From: Kitasatospora setae KM-6054
GTDB lineage: Bacteria; Actinomycetota; Actinomycetes; Streptomycetales; Streptomycetaceae
Length of the DNA stretch: 64,000 bases
Reading direction: 5' to 3'
Assembly (NCBI RefSeq): GCF_000269985.1
Contig: NC_016109.1
Span: 124,001-188,000 of the forward strand
Shown here one piece after another: positions 44,131 to 53,540 of this stretch. The translations under genes and the position numbers were made by a program. Position 1 is the stretch's first letter; every line of letters starts with the position of its first letter. Below the pieces are notes generated by a model. It worked only from the letters and a program-made list of their open reading frames with translations. It had not been told where the DNA came from and did no database searches.

Positions 44131-45027
44131 TTGAGGATCCTGCGCACCATCGAGGACGTCCGTTCCACCCTGGGGCGGGGCGCGGGGACCGTCGGTTTCG
44201 TGCCCACCATGGGGGCCTTCCACGAGGGGCACGCGTCGCTGATGCGGGCGGCCCGCGCGGAGTGCGACACCCTGGTGGTCTCGGTGTTCGTCAACCCGGC
44301 GCAGTTCCCGGACCGGGAGGTCTACCTGCGCTACCCCCGGGACCCGGAGGGGGACGCGGCCCTCGCCGAGCGGGAGGGCGCGGACCTGCTCTTCCTGCCG
44401 GAGCCCGCGGAGGTCTACCCGCCGGGGTTCGCCACCGCCGTCTCGGTCACGGGCGGGCCGGCCGCGGGGCTGTGCGGGGCGGGCCTCGGCACCGACGGCC
44501 AGCTGACCGGCATGTGCACCGTCATCGTCAAGCTGCTCAACATCGTCGGGCCGGACACCGTCTACTTCGGCGAGAAGGACCTGCCGCACTGGATCGCCGT
44601 CCGGCGGATGGCCGCCGACCTGAACCTGCCGGCCCGGATCCGGGTGCTGCCCACCGTGCGGGAGGCGGACGGGGTCGCGATGTCCAGCCGGAACGTGCAC
44701 CTCGGCGCGCACCGGCCGCTGGCCGCCTGCCTGCCCCGGGCGCTGGACGCCGCGCTCGGCGCGGTCGCCGCCGGCCTGCGCGACACCGCCGCGATCAGGG
44801 CCCGGGCCGCCGCCGAGCTGTCCGGCCCGCTGGTCGCCCCCGACTACGTCGAGGTCCTGGACGCGGCCTCGCTGCGCCCGCTGGCCGTGCTGGACCGCCC
44901 GGCCGTCATCGCCGTCGGCGCGACGGTCGCCGGCGTCCCGCTCCTCGACCTCGCCCGCTGCGCGGTCCCGGCCGGTCCCCCGCCCCGGCCGGCCCCGGCG
45001 GAGCGGGTGGACGGCGCCGCCCGCTGA
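44131..45027 (+). CDS. panC: Pantoate--beta-alanine ligase-like protein (atypical PanC)
   Basis: A 298-residue PanC homologue, the enzyme that joins pantoate and beta-alanine with ATP in coenzyme A synthesis. The HIGH-type motif FVPTMGAFHEGHASL, the pantoate Gln in SVFVNPAQF, FGEKD and VAMSSRNVHL are present. In most PanC proteins FGEKD is followed by FQQ or YQQ, the second Gln contacting pantoate; here it is LPH (FGEKDLPHWIAV). The segment before it is GQLTGMCTVIVKLLN instead of GHFRGVxTVVxKLFN. These changes suggest an altered acyl substrate. TTG 44131 has GGAGAGG upstream. No panB or panD is adjacent, so it may be a second copy with a specialised role. Confidence 0.8.
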   Translation: MRILRTIEDVRSTLGRGAGTVGFVPTMGAFHEGHASLMRAARAECDTLVVSVFVNPAQFPDREVYLRYPRDPEGDAALAEREGADLLFLPEPAEVYPPGFATAVSVTGGPAAGLCGAGLGTDGQLTGMCTVIVKLLNIVGPDTVYFGEKDLPHWIAVRRMAADLNLPARIRVLPTVREADGVAMSSRNVHLGAHRPLAACLPRALDAALGAVAAGLRDTAAIRARAAAELSGPLVAPDYVEVLDAASLRPLAVLDRPAVIAVGATVAGVPLLDLARCAVPAGPPPRPAPAERVDGAAR

Positions 45028-45042
45028 GCGCCCGCCCCGGGC

Positions 45043-48000
45043 TCAGAGTTCCGCCTCCGGGGGGAGCCGGTGGACGCCGGGGAGGTGGGCGTCCAGTTCG
45101 CCGGGCTCGAAGCGGCACATGCCGACGGCGTGCCAGAACTCGCCGGCCACGTCGCCCTCGTACTTGTAGGCGCCGGAGGGCAGCAGGGCCGCCCAGCCGG
45201 CGGGGGCGCCGAGCAGGGTGGCGAGCGGGGCGGGGCGGCCTTCGGGGCCGATCCGCCAGAGCCGGACGGTGCCGTCCTCACCGCCGCTGGCCAGCAGGGT
45301 GCCGTCGGGGTTGAAGGTGACGGCGAGGATCCGGCCGGTGTGGCCGCGCAGGCCGGCCAGCGGGGCGCCGGTGCGGGTGTCCCAGAGCCGGACCACCCGG
45401 TCGTCGCCGGCGGTGGCGAGCAGCGGGCGGGCGGGGTGGGCGGCGGCGGTCCAGAGCCGTCCGACGTGGCCGGTGAGCCGGTGCCGGACGGCGCCGTCGC
45501 GCCAGACCAGGGCGGTGCCGTCCCAGGAGGCGCTGGCCAGCCAGTCGCCGTCGGGGGTGCCGGTGACGGCGGTGACGGCGTAGACCCGGTCGGTGTGGCC
45601 GACGAGTTCGGCTTCGACCCGGCCGGTGTCGAGGTCGGAGATCCGGACCTTGTGGTCGTCGCAGCCGGTGAGCAGGCGGCGGCCGTCCGGGGTGAAGGCG
45701 ATGGAGCGGACCCGGCCGCGGTGTTCGCGCAGGGTGGTGAGGTGGGCGCCGGTGCGGCGGTACCAGATCCGGACGGTGTCGTCGTCGTTGGCGGTGGCGA
45801 CCAGGGCGCCGTCGGCGCTGAAGCCCTCGGCCCAGACGTGTTCGGTCTCGACGTCCATCTCGCGCAGGTACTCGCCGGTGCGGGCGTTCCACAGGCAGAG
45901 GTCGCCGTCGTTGGTGGCGGTGGCGAGGACGGCGTCCTCGGGGCTGAACTCGGCGGAGACCAGCCGGCTGCTGCGGCCGGTGAGTTCGCGGACCCGGCGG
46001 CCGGTGGCGGGCTCCCAGAGCCGGACCACGCCGTCGTTGCCGCCGGCCGCGAGCAGGGTGCCGTCGCCGCTGAAGCTGAGCGAGCCGATCCGGCGGCCGT
46101 GGCCGCGCAGCAGTTGGCGGCTGCGGCCGGAGGCCGGGTCCCAGAGCCGGACGAGTCCGTCGTTGCCGCCGGTGACCAGCAGGGCGTCGGTCTCGGCGCC
46201 GCCGCGGCCGGCGCCGGGGCGGAACCGGCAGGCCCAGACCGAGCCGCGGTGCTCGGGGGGCTGCCGGCGCAGCGGCACCACCCGGTGGCGGCCGCCACGC
46301 TGGTCCGGGGAGTGCCGGGTGACCCGCCAGATCCGGACCCCGCCGTCGCTGTCGCTGGCGGCCAGCCGGGTGCCGGCCTCGTCGAAGGCGACCTGGTAGA
46401 TCTTGCCGGTGGAGTCGTCCGGCCGTTCGAGGGCGGTGCCGTCGAGCGGGTTCCAGAGCCGGACCTGGCCTTCGGTGTCGCCGCTGGCGAGCAGGTCGCC
46501 GTCGGGGTGGAAGGCGAGGGTGTAGATCCGCCCGGCGTGGCCGGTCAGGGTGTGCAGCGGGCGGCGGCCGGTGGTGTCCCAGATCCGGACGGTGCCGCCG
46601 GTGCCGTGGTCGTCGCCGCCGTCGGCGGTGGCGACCAGGGTGCCGTCGGGGCTGAACGCGGTGCGGTAGACGGTGCCGAGGTGGCCGGGCAGGACGGCGC
46701 GGCGGCGGCCGGTGGCGGTGGACCAGAGCCGGGCGCCGCCGCCGGAGTCGCCGGTGACGATCAGGGTGCCGTCGGGGCTGAACACGGCGGTGTAGACGGG
46801 CGCGTCGTGGCCGCGCAGGCGGTGCAGCGGGCGGCCGGTGGCGGTGTCCCAGAGGGTGACGGTGCCGTTCGGGTCGCCGGTGGCGACCAGTCGGCCGCCG
46901 GGGCCGAGCGAGACCGGCCAGACGCCGCCGGGGTGGACGTCGAGGCGGTGCCGGCACTCGCCGGAGACCTGGTCCCAGAGCCGGACGGTGCCGTCGGCGC
47001 TGCCGGTGGCGAGCACCTCGCCGGCGAACTTGACGGCGTAGACCCGGCCGATGTGGTCCTTGAGGGTGCGCAGCGCGGTGCCGGTGAGGGCGTCGCAGAC
47101 CAGCACGCTGCCGTCCTCGCTGCCGACCGCGAGCAGCCGGCCGTCGGGGCTGAAGGCGACGGGTTCGGGCAGCCGGGTGGAGCGCACGTCGAAGCCGTAC
47201 GGGACGCCGACCTCGGAGGGGCTGAATCCGGCTTCGACGGGCAGGCCGGGGGCGATCGCGGCGGCCCGCAGTTCGGGGGCGGCGAGGGCGTCCGGGTCGG
47301 CGGTGGCGGAGATCAGGGCGGCCCGCTGCCAGCGGCTGCCCTGGAGCCGGGCGCCGCGCAGGTCGGTGCCGAGCAGCCGGGCGCCGCGCAGGTCGGCGGA
47401 GCGCAGGTCGGCGCCGGAGAGGTCGGCGCCGTCGAGCCGGGCGCCGGCCAGGGTGGCGCCGCGCAGGTCGGCGCCGGAGAGGTCGGTGCCGAGCAGCCGG
47501 GCGTCGGTGAGGTCGGCGCCGGACAGGTCGACGCCCGAGAGGTCCCGGTGCGAGAGGTCCTCGCCGGCCAGCGGGGCGCCGCGCAGGACGGTGTGCGCGG
47601 GGACGCGCAGCCGGTCGAGCACCTTGACGGCGTTGAGCCGGGCGGCCTCGCCGCCGTCCCTGGCACCGTCGCGGGTTCCGTCCGGGCCGCCGTCCCGGGG
47701 GCCGTCCAGGACGGAGTGGGCCCAGTTCTGGACGGCCTGGCGGTCGGCGAGGTCGCAGAGGAACTCGACGGCGAGCCGGCTGAGCGGGGCGCGGGCGAGC
47801 AGGTCGGTCTCGCCGCGCTCCAGGGCGGCCGCGGCGGCCCGGGCGACCAGCCATTCGACCACCGAGCCGTGGATGAAGTGGAAGACGCCCTCGTCGGAGC
47901 GGACCAGCAGGCTGCCGGAGCCGACGGCGTGCGCGACCTGCGGGGTGGGCATCGGGCTGTCGGCCAGGCCGGTGAGCACGCCGGCGATGTCGACGATCTC

Positions 48001-50970
48001 GTCCAGCGCGATGGAGCTGCGGCCGCTCTCCCACAGCCGCACGGCGAGCAGCGTGACGGCCTGCCAGAGCTGTTCCAGCCGCAGTCCGGGGGCGGCGCCG
48101 GGGCCGCCGTCGCCGCGGCGCTCCTCGAACCGCAGCCAGGAGGTGAAGAGCTCCTGGTAGAGGCCGGCGGCGCTGAGCGCCCGGCCGGCCCCGGCGACGG
48201 CGCGCAGCCGGTCGTGGTCGAGGTCGGCGACGAAGCTGAGCAGCCGGGGGTTGCGGCAGAGCGCGAGCAGGTCGGGGACGGCCTCCAGCAGGCGCATCCG
48301 GCGGGCGGCGGCGTCCGGGTCGCCGTAGCGGTTGGCGAGGTAGCTGCGGATCTGGTGCGGGGTGAAGTCCTGGACGGCGACGAGGCGGCGGCGCGGCAGC
48401 AGGCCGACGCGTTCGCCGAGCGCGGTGAGCACCTGTTCGTGCGAGCGGAAGTGCTGGGTGCGGCTGGTGACGACGATCTTGGCGTTGTCGACGGCGGCGT
48501 CCAGCAGGACCTGGAGGTGGTCGGCGGCGCGTTCGTAGCTGACCCGGTTGACCAGTTCGTCGAAGCCGTCGAAGAGCAGCACGATCCGGCCCTGCCGGAG
48601 CATGTAGCGGAAGGTCCGCAGGTCGAGGCTGTCGATGCCGTGTCCGGTGAGGTGGGCGGCGACCAGGCCGTCCAGCGAGTGGGCCTTGTCGAGCGCGCTG
48701 AGGTCGATGAACAGCGGGGTGAGGTACGGGAGTTCGGCGGGGATCCGGCGGGCGGTCTCGCGCAGCGCGAAGGTCTTGCCGCGGCCGAAGTCGCCGAGCA
48801 GCAGGACGAACCGGCCGTGGTCGGAGTCGAGCAGCCGGAGCAGTTCGTCGACCAGGCCGTCGCGCTCCTCGGCGCCGGGCCGTTCGGCGTCGCGGTAGCG
48901 CTGCGGCAGGTAGAGGCCGGGCTGGTACTGGCTGTCGGCGGCGAGCCGCTCGCTCTGCGCGGAGACGTAGTCGCGCAGGTCGAGCAGGCCCTGGAACTCC
49001 GGGAAGCTGCGCAGCCGCACGCCGCGGCGGCGGGCCCGTTCGCGCAGCGCGAGGGAGGGCGGCGGGCCGTCGTGGACGAGTTCGGCGTCGGGGGCGGCGC
49101 CGTCGGCGTGCACCTCGTCGACGAAGCGGTCGACGTCCTCCTCGGTGGGGGTGCGGACGCTGACGGCGACCCGCTGCTGGCGGATCAGGCCGGACTCGGC
49201 CCAGGTCACGAAGAGCTGCGGCGGCGGGCCGGCCACCTCGCGGATCTGGGCGCCCTGGTGGCGGGTGCGGCAGACCTCGGCGACCCGGGCGAGCAGGGTC
49301 TCCAGCGGCGAGGCCGGCCGGCGGACCTCGCGCTCCGGGGCGGTGGCGGGGCGGGCCCCGTCCAGCTCCGGGGGCTCGGCGGTGGGCGGCTGGGCGGCCG
49401 GCTCGGGGGCCGGGAAGACCCGTCCGGCCCGGGGCCAGGGGGCGGCCGTCCGCAGCGGCTCGGCGCCGGGGGCGGACCAGCGGGTCAGGCCCTCGCGGGT
49501 GAGCTGGAGCAGTTGGTGGCCGCCGGCGGCCGGGGCGGCGAGGGTGGTCAGCTCGCCGGCCGAGGTGGTCAGCGCCCCGAGGGCGGTGCGGGCGGCGGTC
49601 GGGCCGTGCAGCAGCAGGTGCAGCCGGGGCGCGGTCAGCCGGGTGAACCGGTCGGCGTCGCGCAGCGGTTCGTCGGCCGGTCCGCCGCGCGCCGGGCGGG
49701 CGGCGGCGGCCGGGTGGCGCAGCGCGCCGATCCGCAGCCAGCCGTCGTTCTCGTACGGGCGCAGCGCCTGGGCGAACCAGGCGGTCTGCTCGGGGCCGAG
49801 CCAGCCGTGCCGGTCGTCGGGGCGGTGCGACCAGGCCATCGTGGAGTTCAGTCCGGCGACGACGGTGCCGAGCTCGGGGACGGGGAAGAGGGTCCACGGC
49901 TGGGCGCTGTCGAAGACCAGGTCGAGGCCCTGGTAGAACTCCTGGAACAGCCGGGAGTAGTGCCGCCACTTGGGCCAGTAGGGCGGGGCGGGGCGCACCT
50001 CGTCGGCCTCGCAGGTGGCGAAGTAGGCGCGCGAGGCGGCCTGGCTGACGTCCTGCCCGCCGGGGACGATCGCCACCCGGTGCGGTTCCAGGCCGAGCAG
50101 GGTGCGCATGCCGGTGAGGAAGGACAGCGCCTGCTCGCACTCGCGCGGGCTGCCGGAGGCGGTCAGGTCGCCGGTGACGACGACCAGTTCGGGGGCGGGG
50201 GCGCCGGAGTCGGCCAGCTCCACCAGGTCGCCCCAGACGGCGGCCTGCAGTTCGGCCGGATCGGCCCCGCGGCCGAATCCGGGCCCCGCCAGGTGCAGCA
50301 CCGTCACCGCCTCGCGCCCGCCGGCCCGGCCGGCCGCCAGCGGGTAGGCGGGCTGCGTGCTCGGCCGCCGCCGCCGGCCGCCGCGCGCGGCGGCGGTGGC
50401 GGCCGTCGTCGCGGTGGGGGCGCCGGCGGGCGTCCGGCCGGCCGGCGAGAGGGTGCCCGGCGCGCCGGGCACGTCCGCGGGCCCGGGCACCCCGCCCGGG
50501 TAGCCCGGGCGCAGCTCGGGCCGGGAGCGGCCGTCCATCGCGGCCGCGACCCGGGTGAGCAGCAGCTGCCGGGCCTCGGCCGGCCGGGCGACGCCCACCA
50601 GGTCGATGTAGGTGAGGGTGGCGAGCAGCCCGTCCACCGGGATGTCCTCGATCCGGACGGTGACCAGCCGCCGCTCCGGCGCGTCCGGGTCGGCCCGCAG
50701 CGCGGCCTGCCACTCCATCCGCCCGTAGCGCGAGCGCTCGTAGTTGCGCGAGAGCAGCGCGATCACCGCCGCGGACTCGGTGATCCCCCGGTCCATGAAG
50801 TCGACGAAGTTCGTCCCCGGCACGAAGTCCCACGCCTGGAGGAACGCCCGGTACCCGGCCTCCTCCAGCGTCCACGCGATCCAGGCCGCCCAGCGTTCGT
50901 CGGCGGGCGAGTAGCTGATGAAGAAGTCGATCGGCCCGGGGCCACCCGGGGTCGCGTCAAGAGCCCCCAT
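45043..50970 (-). CDS. TIR-phosphoesterase-NACHT-pentapeptide-WD40 giant protein
   Basis: A 1,975-residue STAND-type protein. Residues 13-150 are a TIR domain (DFFISYSPADERWAAWIAWT, QAWDFVPGTNFVDFM) with Glu86 in RMEWQAAL as candidate NADase residue. Residues 220-425 resemble a calcineurin-like phosphoesterase (VVVTGDLTASG, GLNSTMAWS), partly degenerate. Residues 560-690 form an unassigned alpha/beta domain. A NACHT ATPase follows, with Walker A near 725 (LLLGDFGRGKTFAL), Walker B near 800 (VLLFDGFDELVNR) and sensor VVTSRTQHFRS. Pentapeptide repeats span 1127-1213 (ADLSGADLR type), and about 14 WD40 repeats span 1263-1910 (DGTVRLW units). Such proteins sense infection or stress through the repeats and act by the TIR effector, by analogy with known defence NLR-like proteins. 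ATG 50970. Monocistronic. Confidence 0.9.
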   Translation of the reverse strand: MGALDATPGGPGPIDFFISYSPADERWAAWIAWTLEEAGYRAFLQAWDFVPGTNFVDFMDRGITESAAVIALLSRNYERSRYGRMEWQAALRADPDAPERRLVTVRIEDIPVDGLLATLTYIDLVGVARPAEARQLLLTRVAAAMDGRSRPELRPGYPGGVPGPADVPGAPGTLSPAGRTPAGAPTATTAATAAARGGRRRRPSTQPAYPLAAGRAGGREAVTVLHLAGPGFGRGADPAELQAAVWGDLVELADSGAPAPELVVVTGDLTASGSPRECEQALSFLTGMRTLLGLEPHRVAIVPGGQDVSQAASRAYFATCEADEVRPAPPYWPKWRHYSRLFQEFYQGLDLVFDSAQPWTLFPVPELGTVVAGLNSTMAWSHRPDDRHGWLGPEQTAWFAQALRPYENDGWLRIGALRHPAAAARPARGGPADEPLRDADRFTRLTAPRLHLLLHGPTAARTALGALTTSAGELTTLAAPAAGGHQLLQLTREGLTRWSAPGAEPLRTAAPWPRAGRVFPAPEPAAQPPTAEPPELDGARPATAPEREVRRPASPLETLLARVAEVCRTRHQGAQIREVAGPPPQLFVTWAESGLIRQQRVAVSVRTPTEEDVDRFVDEVHADGAAPDAELVHDGPPPSLALRERARRRGVRLRSFPEFQGLLDLRDYVSAQSERLAADSQYQPGLYLPQRYRDAERPGAEERDGLVDELLRLLDSDHGRFVLLLGDFGRGKTFALRETARRIPAELPYLTPLFIDLSALDKAHSLDGLVAAHLTGHGIDSLDLRTFRYMLRQGRIVLLFDGFDELVNRVSYERAADHLQVLLDAAVDNAKIVVTSRTQHFRSHEQVLTALGERVGLLPRRRLVAVQDFTPHQIRSYLANRYGDPDAAARRMRLLEAVPDLLALCRNPRLLSFVADLDHDRLRAVAGAGRALSAAGLYQELFTSWLRFEERRGDGGPGAAPGLRLEQLWQAVTLLAVRLWESGRSSIALDEIVDIAGVLTGLADSPMPTPQVAHAVGSGSLLVRSDEGVFHFIHGSVVEWLVARAAAAALERGETDLLARAPLSRLAVEFLCDLADRQAVQNWAHSVLDGPRDGGPDGTRDGARDGGEAARLNAVKVLDRLRVPAHTVLRGAPLAGEDLSHRDLSGVDLSGADLTDARLLGTDLSGADLRGATLAGARLDGADLSGADLRSADLRGARLLGTDLRGARLQGSRWQRAALISATADPDALAAPELRAAAIAPGLPVEAGFSPSEVGVPYGFDVRSTRLPEPVAFSPDGRLLAVGSEDGSVLVCDALTGTALRTLKDHIGRVYAVKFAGEVLATGSADGTVRLWDQVSGECRHRLDVHPGGVWPVSLGPGGRLVATGDPNGTVTLWDTATGRPLHRLRGHDAPVYTAVFSPDGTLIVTGDSGGGARLWSTATGRRRAVLPGHLGTVYRTAFSPDGTLVATADGGDDHGTGGTVRIWDTTGRRPLHTLTGHAGRIYTLAFHPDGDLLASGDTEGQVRLWNPLDGTALERPDDSTGKIYQVAFDEAGTRLAASDSDGGVRIWRVTRHSPDQRGGRHRVVPLRRQPPEHRGSVWACRFRPGAGRGGAETDALLVTGGNDGLVRLWDPASGRSRQLLRGHGRRIGSLSFSGDGTLLAAGGNDGVVRLWEPATGRRVRELTGRSSRLVSAEFSPEDAVLATATNDGDLCLWNARTGEYLREMDVETEHVWAEGFSADGALVATANDDDTVRIWYRRTGAHLTTLREHRGRVRSIAFTPDGRRLLTGCDDHKVRISDLDTGRVEAELVGHTDRVYAVTAVTGTPDGDWLASASWDGTALVWRDGAVRHRLTGHVGRLWTAAAHPARPLLATAGDDRVVRLWDTRTGAPLAGLRGHTGRILAVTFNPDGTLLASGGEDGTVRLWRIGPEGRPAPLATLLGAPAGWAALLPSGAYKYEGDVAGEFWHAVGMCRFEPGELDAHLPGVHRLPPEAEL

Positions 50971-51116
50971 ACGGAGAGCATATGACCGTATCGCAGGCGG
51001 GTAACCCCCTTTCCCCGCAACGCTTTTGGGTGATTCGACCGCACCCGTGGTTGACGTCCGGCCGGCGGCGCGGGGCGAAGCCGACGGACGGGCCGGGGAG
51101 CCGACCGGCGCACGGA

Positions 51117-51275
51117 CGCCGCGGGCGGACGCGGCGGGCGGACGCGGCGGGCGGACGCGGCGGGCGGACGCGGCGGGCGGACGCGGCGGGCGGACGCGGC
51201 GGGCGGGCCCGGGCGGGCCCGGGCGGGCCCGGGCGGGCCCGGGCGGGCCCGGGCGGGCCCGGGCGGGCGGGGCCG
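51117..51275. repeat. 15-bp then 10-bp tandem repeats upstream of a permease gene
   Basis: From about 51121 to 51203 a 15-bp unit (GCGGACGCGGCGGGC) is repeated about six times. From 51206 to 51275 a 10-bp unit (GGGCGGGCCC) is repeated seven times. The tract lies in the 383-bp spacer between the divergent TIR-NACHT and permease genes. It keeps a false long frame open in front of the permease. Confidence 0.9.
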
Positions 51276-51353
51276 GGCGGCAGCCCGGCGGTGCGGCGGC
51301 GGCTGGAATCGCCGCACCGCACCGGGGGGCGTCTCGACCCCTTTCGGGGGCTT

Positions 51354-52580
51354 GTGGCAGCCTTGGTGTCCGTGCTTGCTTACTGGCCCGCCGTCCGACG
51401 ACTCCACCCGCTCGACCTGCTGGCGGGCGGTCTGCTCGCCCTCGGCCTGGTCTTCCTCGCCACCGGGCTGCTCCCGGCGGAGTCCGCCGGGGCGGCGGGG
51501 CGGCGGATCGCTCCGCTGCTCGCCTTCCTCGGCTCGGTGGTGGTACTGGCCGAGCTGACCGGCGCCGCGGAGGTGTTCGACGTGCTCGCGGCGCGGGTGG
51601 CGCGGGCCGGGCGGGGCAGTTACCCGGTGCTGTTCCTGCTGTGCGTGGGGTTCGCCGCGCTGACCACGGCCGTCCTCAACCTGGACACCACGGCGGTGCT
51701 GCTCACCCCCGTGATGCTGGCGCTCGCCTCGCGGGTCGGCATCGCGCCGCTGCCGCTGGCGATGACCACGGTCTGGCTGGCCAACACCGCGAGCCTGCTG
51801 CTGCCGGTCTCCAACCTGACCAACCTGCTGGCCGCCGACCGGGTGGCGCTCTCCAGCGCCGGGCTGGCCTGGGCGATGTGGGCGCCGCAGCTGGCCGCGC
51901 TGCTCGCCACCATGGCGTGCCTGTGGGGGTTCTACTGGCGGCGCGGGCGGCGCGGCGCGGACGGGTACCTGCCGCCGGCCGTGCAGCGCCCGAAGGACCG
52001 GGTGCTGTTCCGGGTCTGCGCGCTGGCCTGCGCCGGGTTCCTGGCCTGCACCCTGGTCGCCGCCATCCCGCTCTGGGTCGCCTCGGGCGCGGCCGCGGCG
52101 GTGGCCGTCGCGGCCTACGCCGTCCGCCGCCCGGAGTCGCTGCGCGTCGCGCTGGTGCCCTGGCGGCTGCTGGTCATGGTGCCCGGGATGTTCCTGGTCG
52201 TCCAGACGGTCGACGCGCACGGCCTGCACCGGCTGCTCGCCGCCGCGATCGGCACCGACTCCGGCCCGCTCGGCCTGTTCCGCGCCTCGGGGGTCGGCGC
52301 GGGCCTGTCCAACCTGCTCAACAACCTGCCGGTCTACCTCGCCGGGGAGGGCGCCGTCCCGCCCGACAACCACCAGCAGTTGCTCGCCCTGCTGATCGGC
52401 ACCAACATCGGCCCGCTGATCGCCCCCTGGGCCTCGCTGGCCACCCTGCTCTGGTACGAACGCTGCCGCTCCGCCGGCCTGCGGATCCCGCTGCGCCAGG
52501 TGGCCGGCACCAGCGCCGTCCTCGCCGTCACCGGCGTCACCCTGGCCACGGCGGCGCTCGCCCTGACCGGCACCGCCTGA
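51354..52580 (+). CDS. ArsB/NhaD/SLC13-type ion-transporter-like permease
   Basis: A 408-residue membrane protein with 10-11 hydrophobic segments (LVAALVSVLAYWPAVRRLHP, LLAGGLLALGLVFLATGLLP, RIAPLLAFLGSVVVLAELTG and more). The paired NTASLLLPVSNLTNLLAAD and NNLPVYLAGEG-plus-GTNIGPLIAPWASLATLLWY blocks are the inverted-repeat signature of the ion-transporter superfamily (ArsB and NhaD relatives). The conserved Asn and Ser/Thr residues are intact. GTG 51354 after TTCGGGGGCTT is chosen; the upstream frame is repeat-derived. The substrate (arsenite, Na+/H+ or a carboxylate) cannot be told. Confidence 0.85.
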   Translation: MAALVSVLAYWPAVRRLHPLDLLAGGLLALGLVFLATGLLPAESAGAAGRRIAPLLAFLGSVVVLAELTGAAEVFDVLAARVARAGRGSYPVLFLLCVGFAALTTAVLNLDTTAVLLTPVMLALASRVGIAPLPLAMTTVWLANTASLLLPVSNLTNLLAADRVALSSAGLAWAMWAPQLAALLATMACLWGFYWRRGRRGADGYLPPAVQRPKDRVLFRVCALACAGFLACTLVAAIPLWVASGAAAAVAVAAYAVRRPESLRVALVPWRLLVMVPGMFLVVQTVDAHGLHRLLAAAIGTDSGPLGLFRASGVGAGLSNLLNNLPVYLAGEGAVPPDNHQQLLALLIGTNIGPLIAPWASLATLLWYERCRSAGLRIPLRQVAGTSAVLAVTGVTLATAALALTGTA

Positions 52581-52609
52581 CCTGACCCGCGGCTACGTCG
52601 CGGGTCAGG
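52581..52609. terminator. Bidirectional terminator between convergent genes
   Basis: CCTGACCCGCG (52581-52591) pairs perfectly with CGCGGGTCAGG (52599-52609) across a seven-base loop. The right arm contains the stop codon of the minus-strand IMPase gene (52605-52607). Confidence 0.85.
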
Positions 52610-53540
52610 CCCTGCCCGGGGCTGCCGCGCGGGCGACCAGGTCGAGCAGGTGCGGGACGATCTCGGCCCGGCCCGCGACGTAGCTGCGGGCGGTGTCGGG
52701 CCGGCCGATCCGGGGGTCGAAGCGGCTGCCGTCGAAGGCGCGGACGACCAGTCCGGCCTCGGTGGCGAGCAGGCTGCCGGCGTGCAGGTCGATCTCCTCG
52801 GCGCGGTAGCCGACGAAGCCGTCGATCAGGCCGCAGGCGAGCAGGGACCAGGTGAGCAGCGGGGCCCAGAGTTGGAGCACCCGGCGGGCGCCGTCCTCCA
52901 GGCCGTCCTTGAGCGCGCGGGCGACCGGGTCGTCGCGGGCCACGCCGTGCCCCTGGGTCCAGCCGAGGACGGGCCGTCCCGGGCCGGCCGGGCGGGCGGG
53001 GGCGCGCAGCCGTCCGGACGGGCCGTAGGCGCCGCAGCCGTGCACGGCCCGCCAGGTGCGGCCGGCGACCGGGTCGTGGACCACGCCGACGACCGGTGCG
53101 CCGTCCTGGCAGAGCGCGATGCCGACGACGTAGGCGGGCAGGCCGATGACGACGTTGTTGCTGCCGTCGAGCGGGTCGACCAGCCAGGTGCGGCGGGAGC
53201 CGGGCCGGTCGGCGGTGGTGCCGCCCTCCTCGGCCAGGATCCGGTCGGCGGGGTACCGTTCGGCGATCCGGCGGGTGACCAGTTCCTCGGCGAGCAGGTC
53301 GAGCTCGGTGACGACGTCGCCGTCCTCGCCCTTGCTGTCGACCCGGAAGGCGTCCAGGAAGCGGGCCCGCAGCAGGGCGCCGGCCTCCTCGGCGGCCCGT
53401 ACCGCGGTGCGGCACTCGTCCGCGAAACCCCCGAGGCCCGCGGAACCCCCGAGACCGGCGGAACCCCCGAGGCCCGCCGCCTCCGCCCCTCCCGCTCCTC
53501 CCGTCCCTTCGCCCCGTTCACCGGGTGCCGTGTCGTCCAC
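52605..53540 (-). CDS. Inositol-monophosphatase-family protein
   Basis: A 311-residue cytosolic phosphatase of the IMPase/CysQ superfamily. It has the metal-site segments EDGDVVTELDLLAEELV, ILAEEGG (Glu pair), TWLVDPLDGSNN (core motif) and a late Asp in RAEEIDLHAGSLLATEAG. The family hydrolyses inositol phosphates, PAP or sugar phosphates. The first 40 residues contain the repeat AGLGGSAGLGGSAGLGG and are probably disordered. ATG 53540 lies 23 bases inside the upstream gene (53518-54177), so the two are co-translated. The pairing with a cupin-like protein and a membrane protein is unusual and suggests a dedicated substrate. Confidence 0.85.
   Translation of the reverse strand: MDDTAPGERGEGTGGAGGAEAAGLGGSAGLGGSAGLGGFADECRTAVRAAEEAGALLRARFLDAFRVDSKGEDGDVVTELDLLAEELVTRRIAERYPADRILAEEGGTTADRPGSRRTWLVDPLDGSNNVVIGLPAYVVGIALCQDGAPVVGVVHDPVAGRTWRAVHGCGAYGPSGRLRAPARPAGPGRPVLGWTQGHGVARDDPVARALKDGLEDGARRVLQLWAPLLTWSLLACGLIDGFVGYRAEEIDLHAGSLLATEAGLVVRAFDGSRFDPRIGRPDTARSYVAGRAEIVPHLLDLVARAAAPGRA

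Noticed and set aside
45070..50985. 1,971-codon plus-strand frame
   Set aside because: Exact antisense mirror of the WD40/TIR giant; Gly/Val/Gln low-complexity protein with no motif.
51026..51353. N-terminal extension of the permease into the repeat tract
   Set aside because: The extension is repeat-encoded Arg/Gly/Ala; the membrane domain starts right after GTG 51354.
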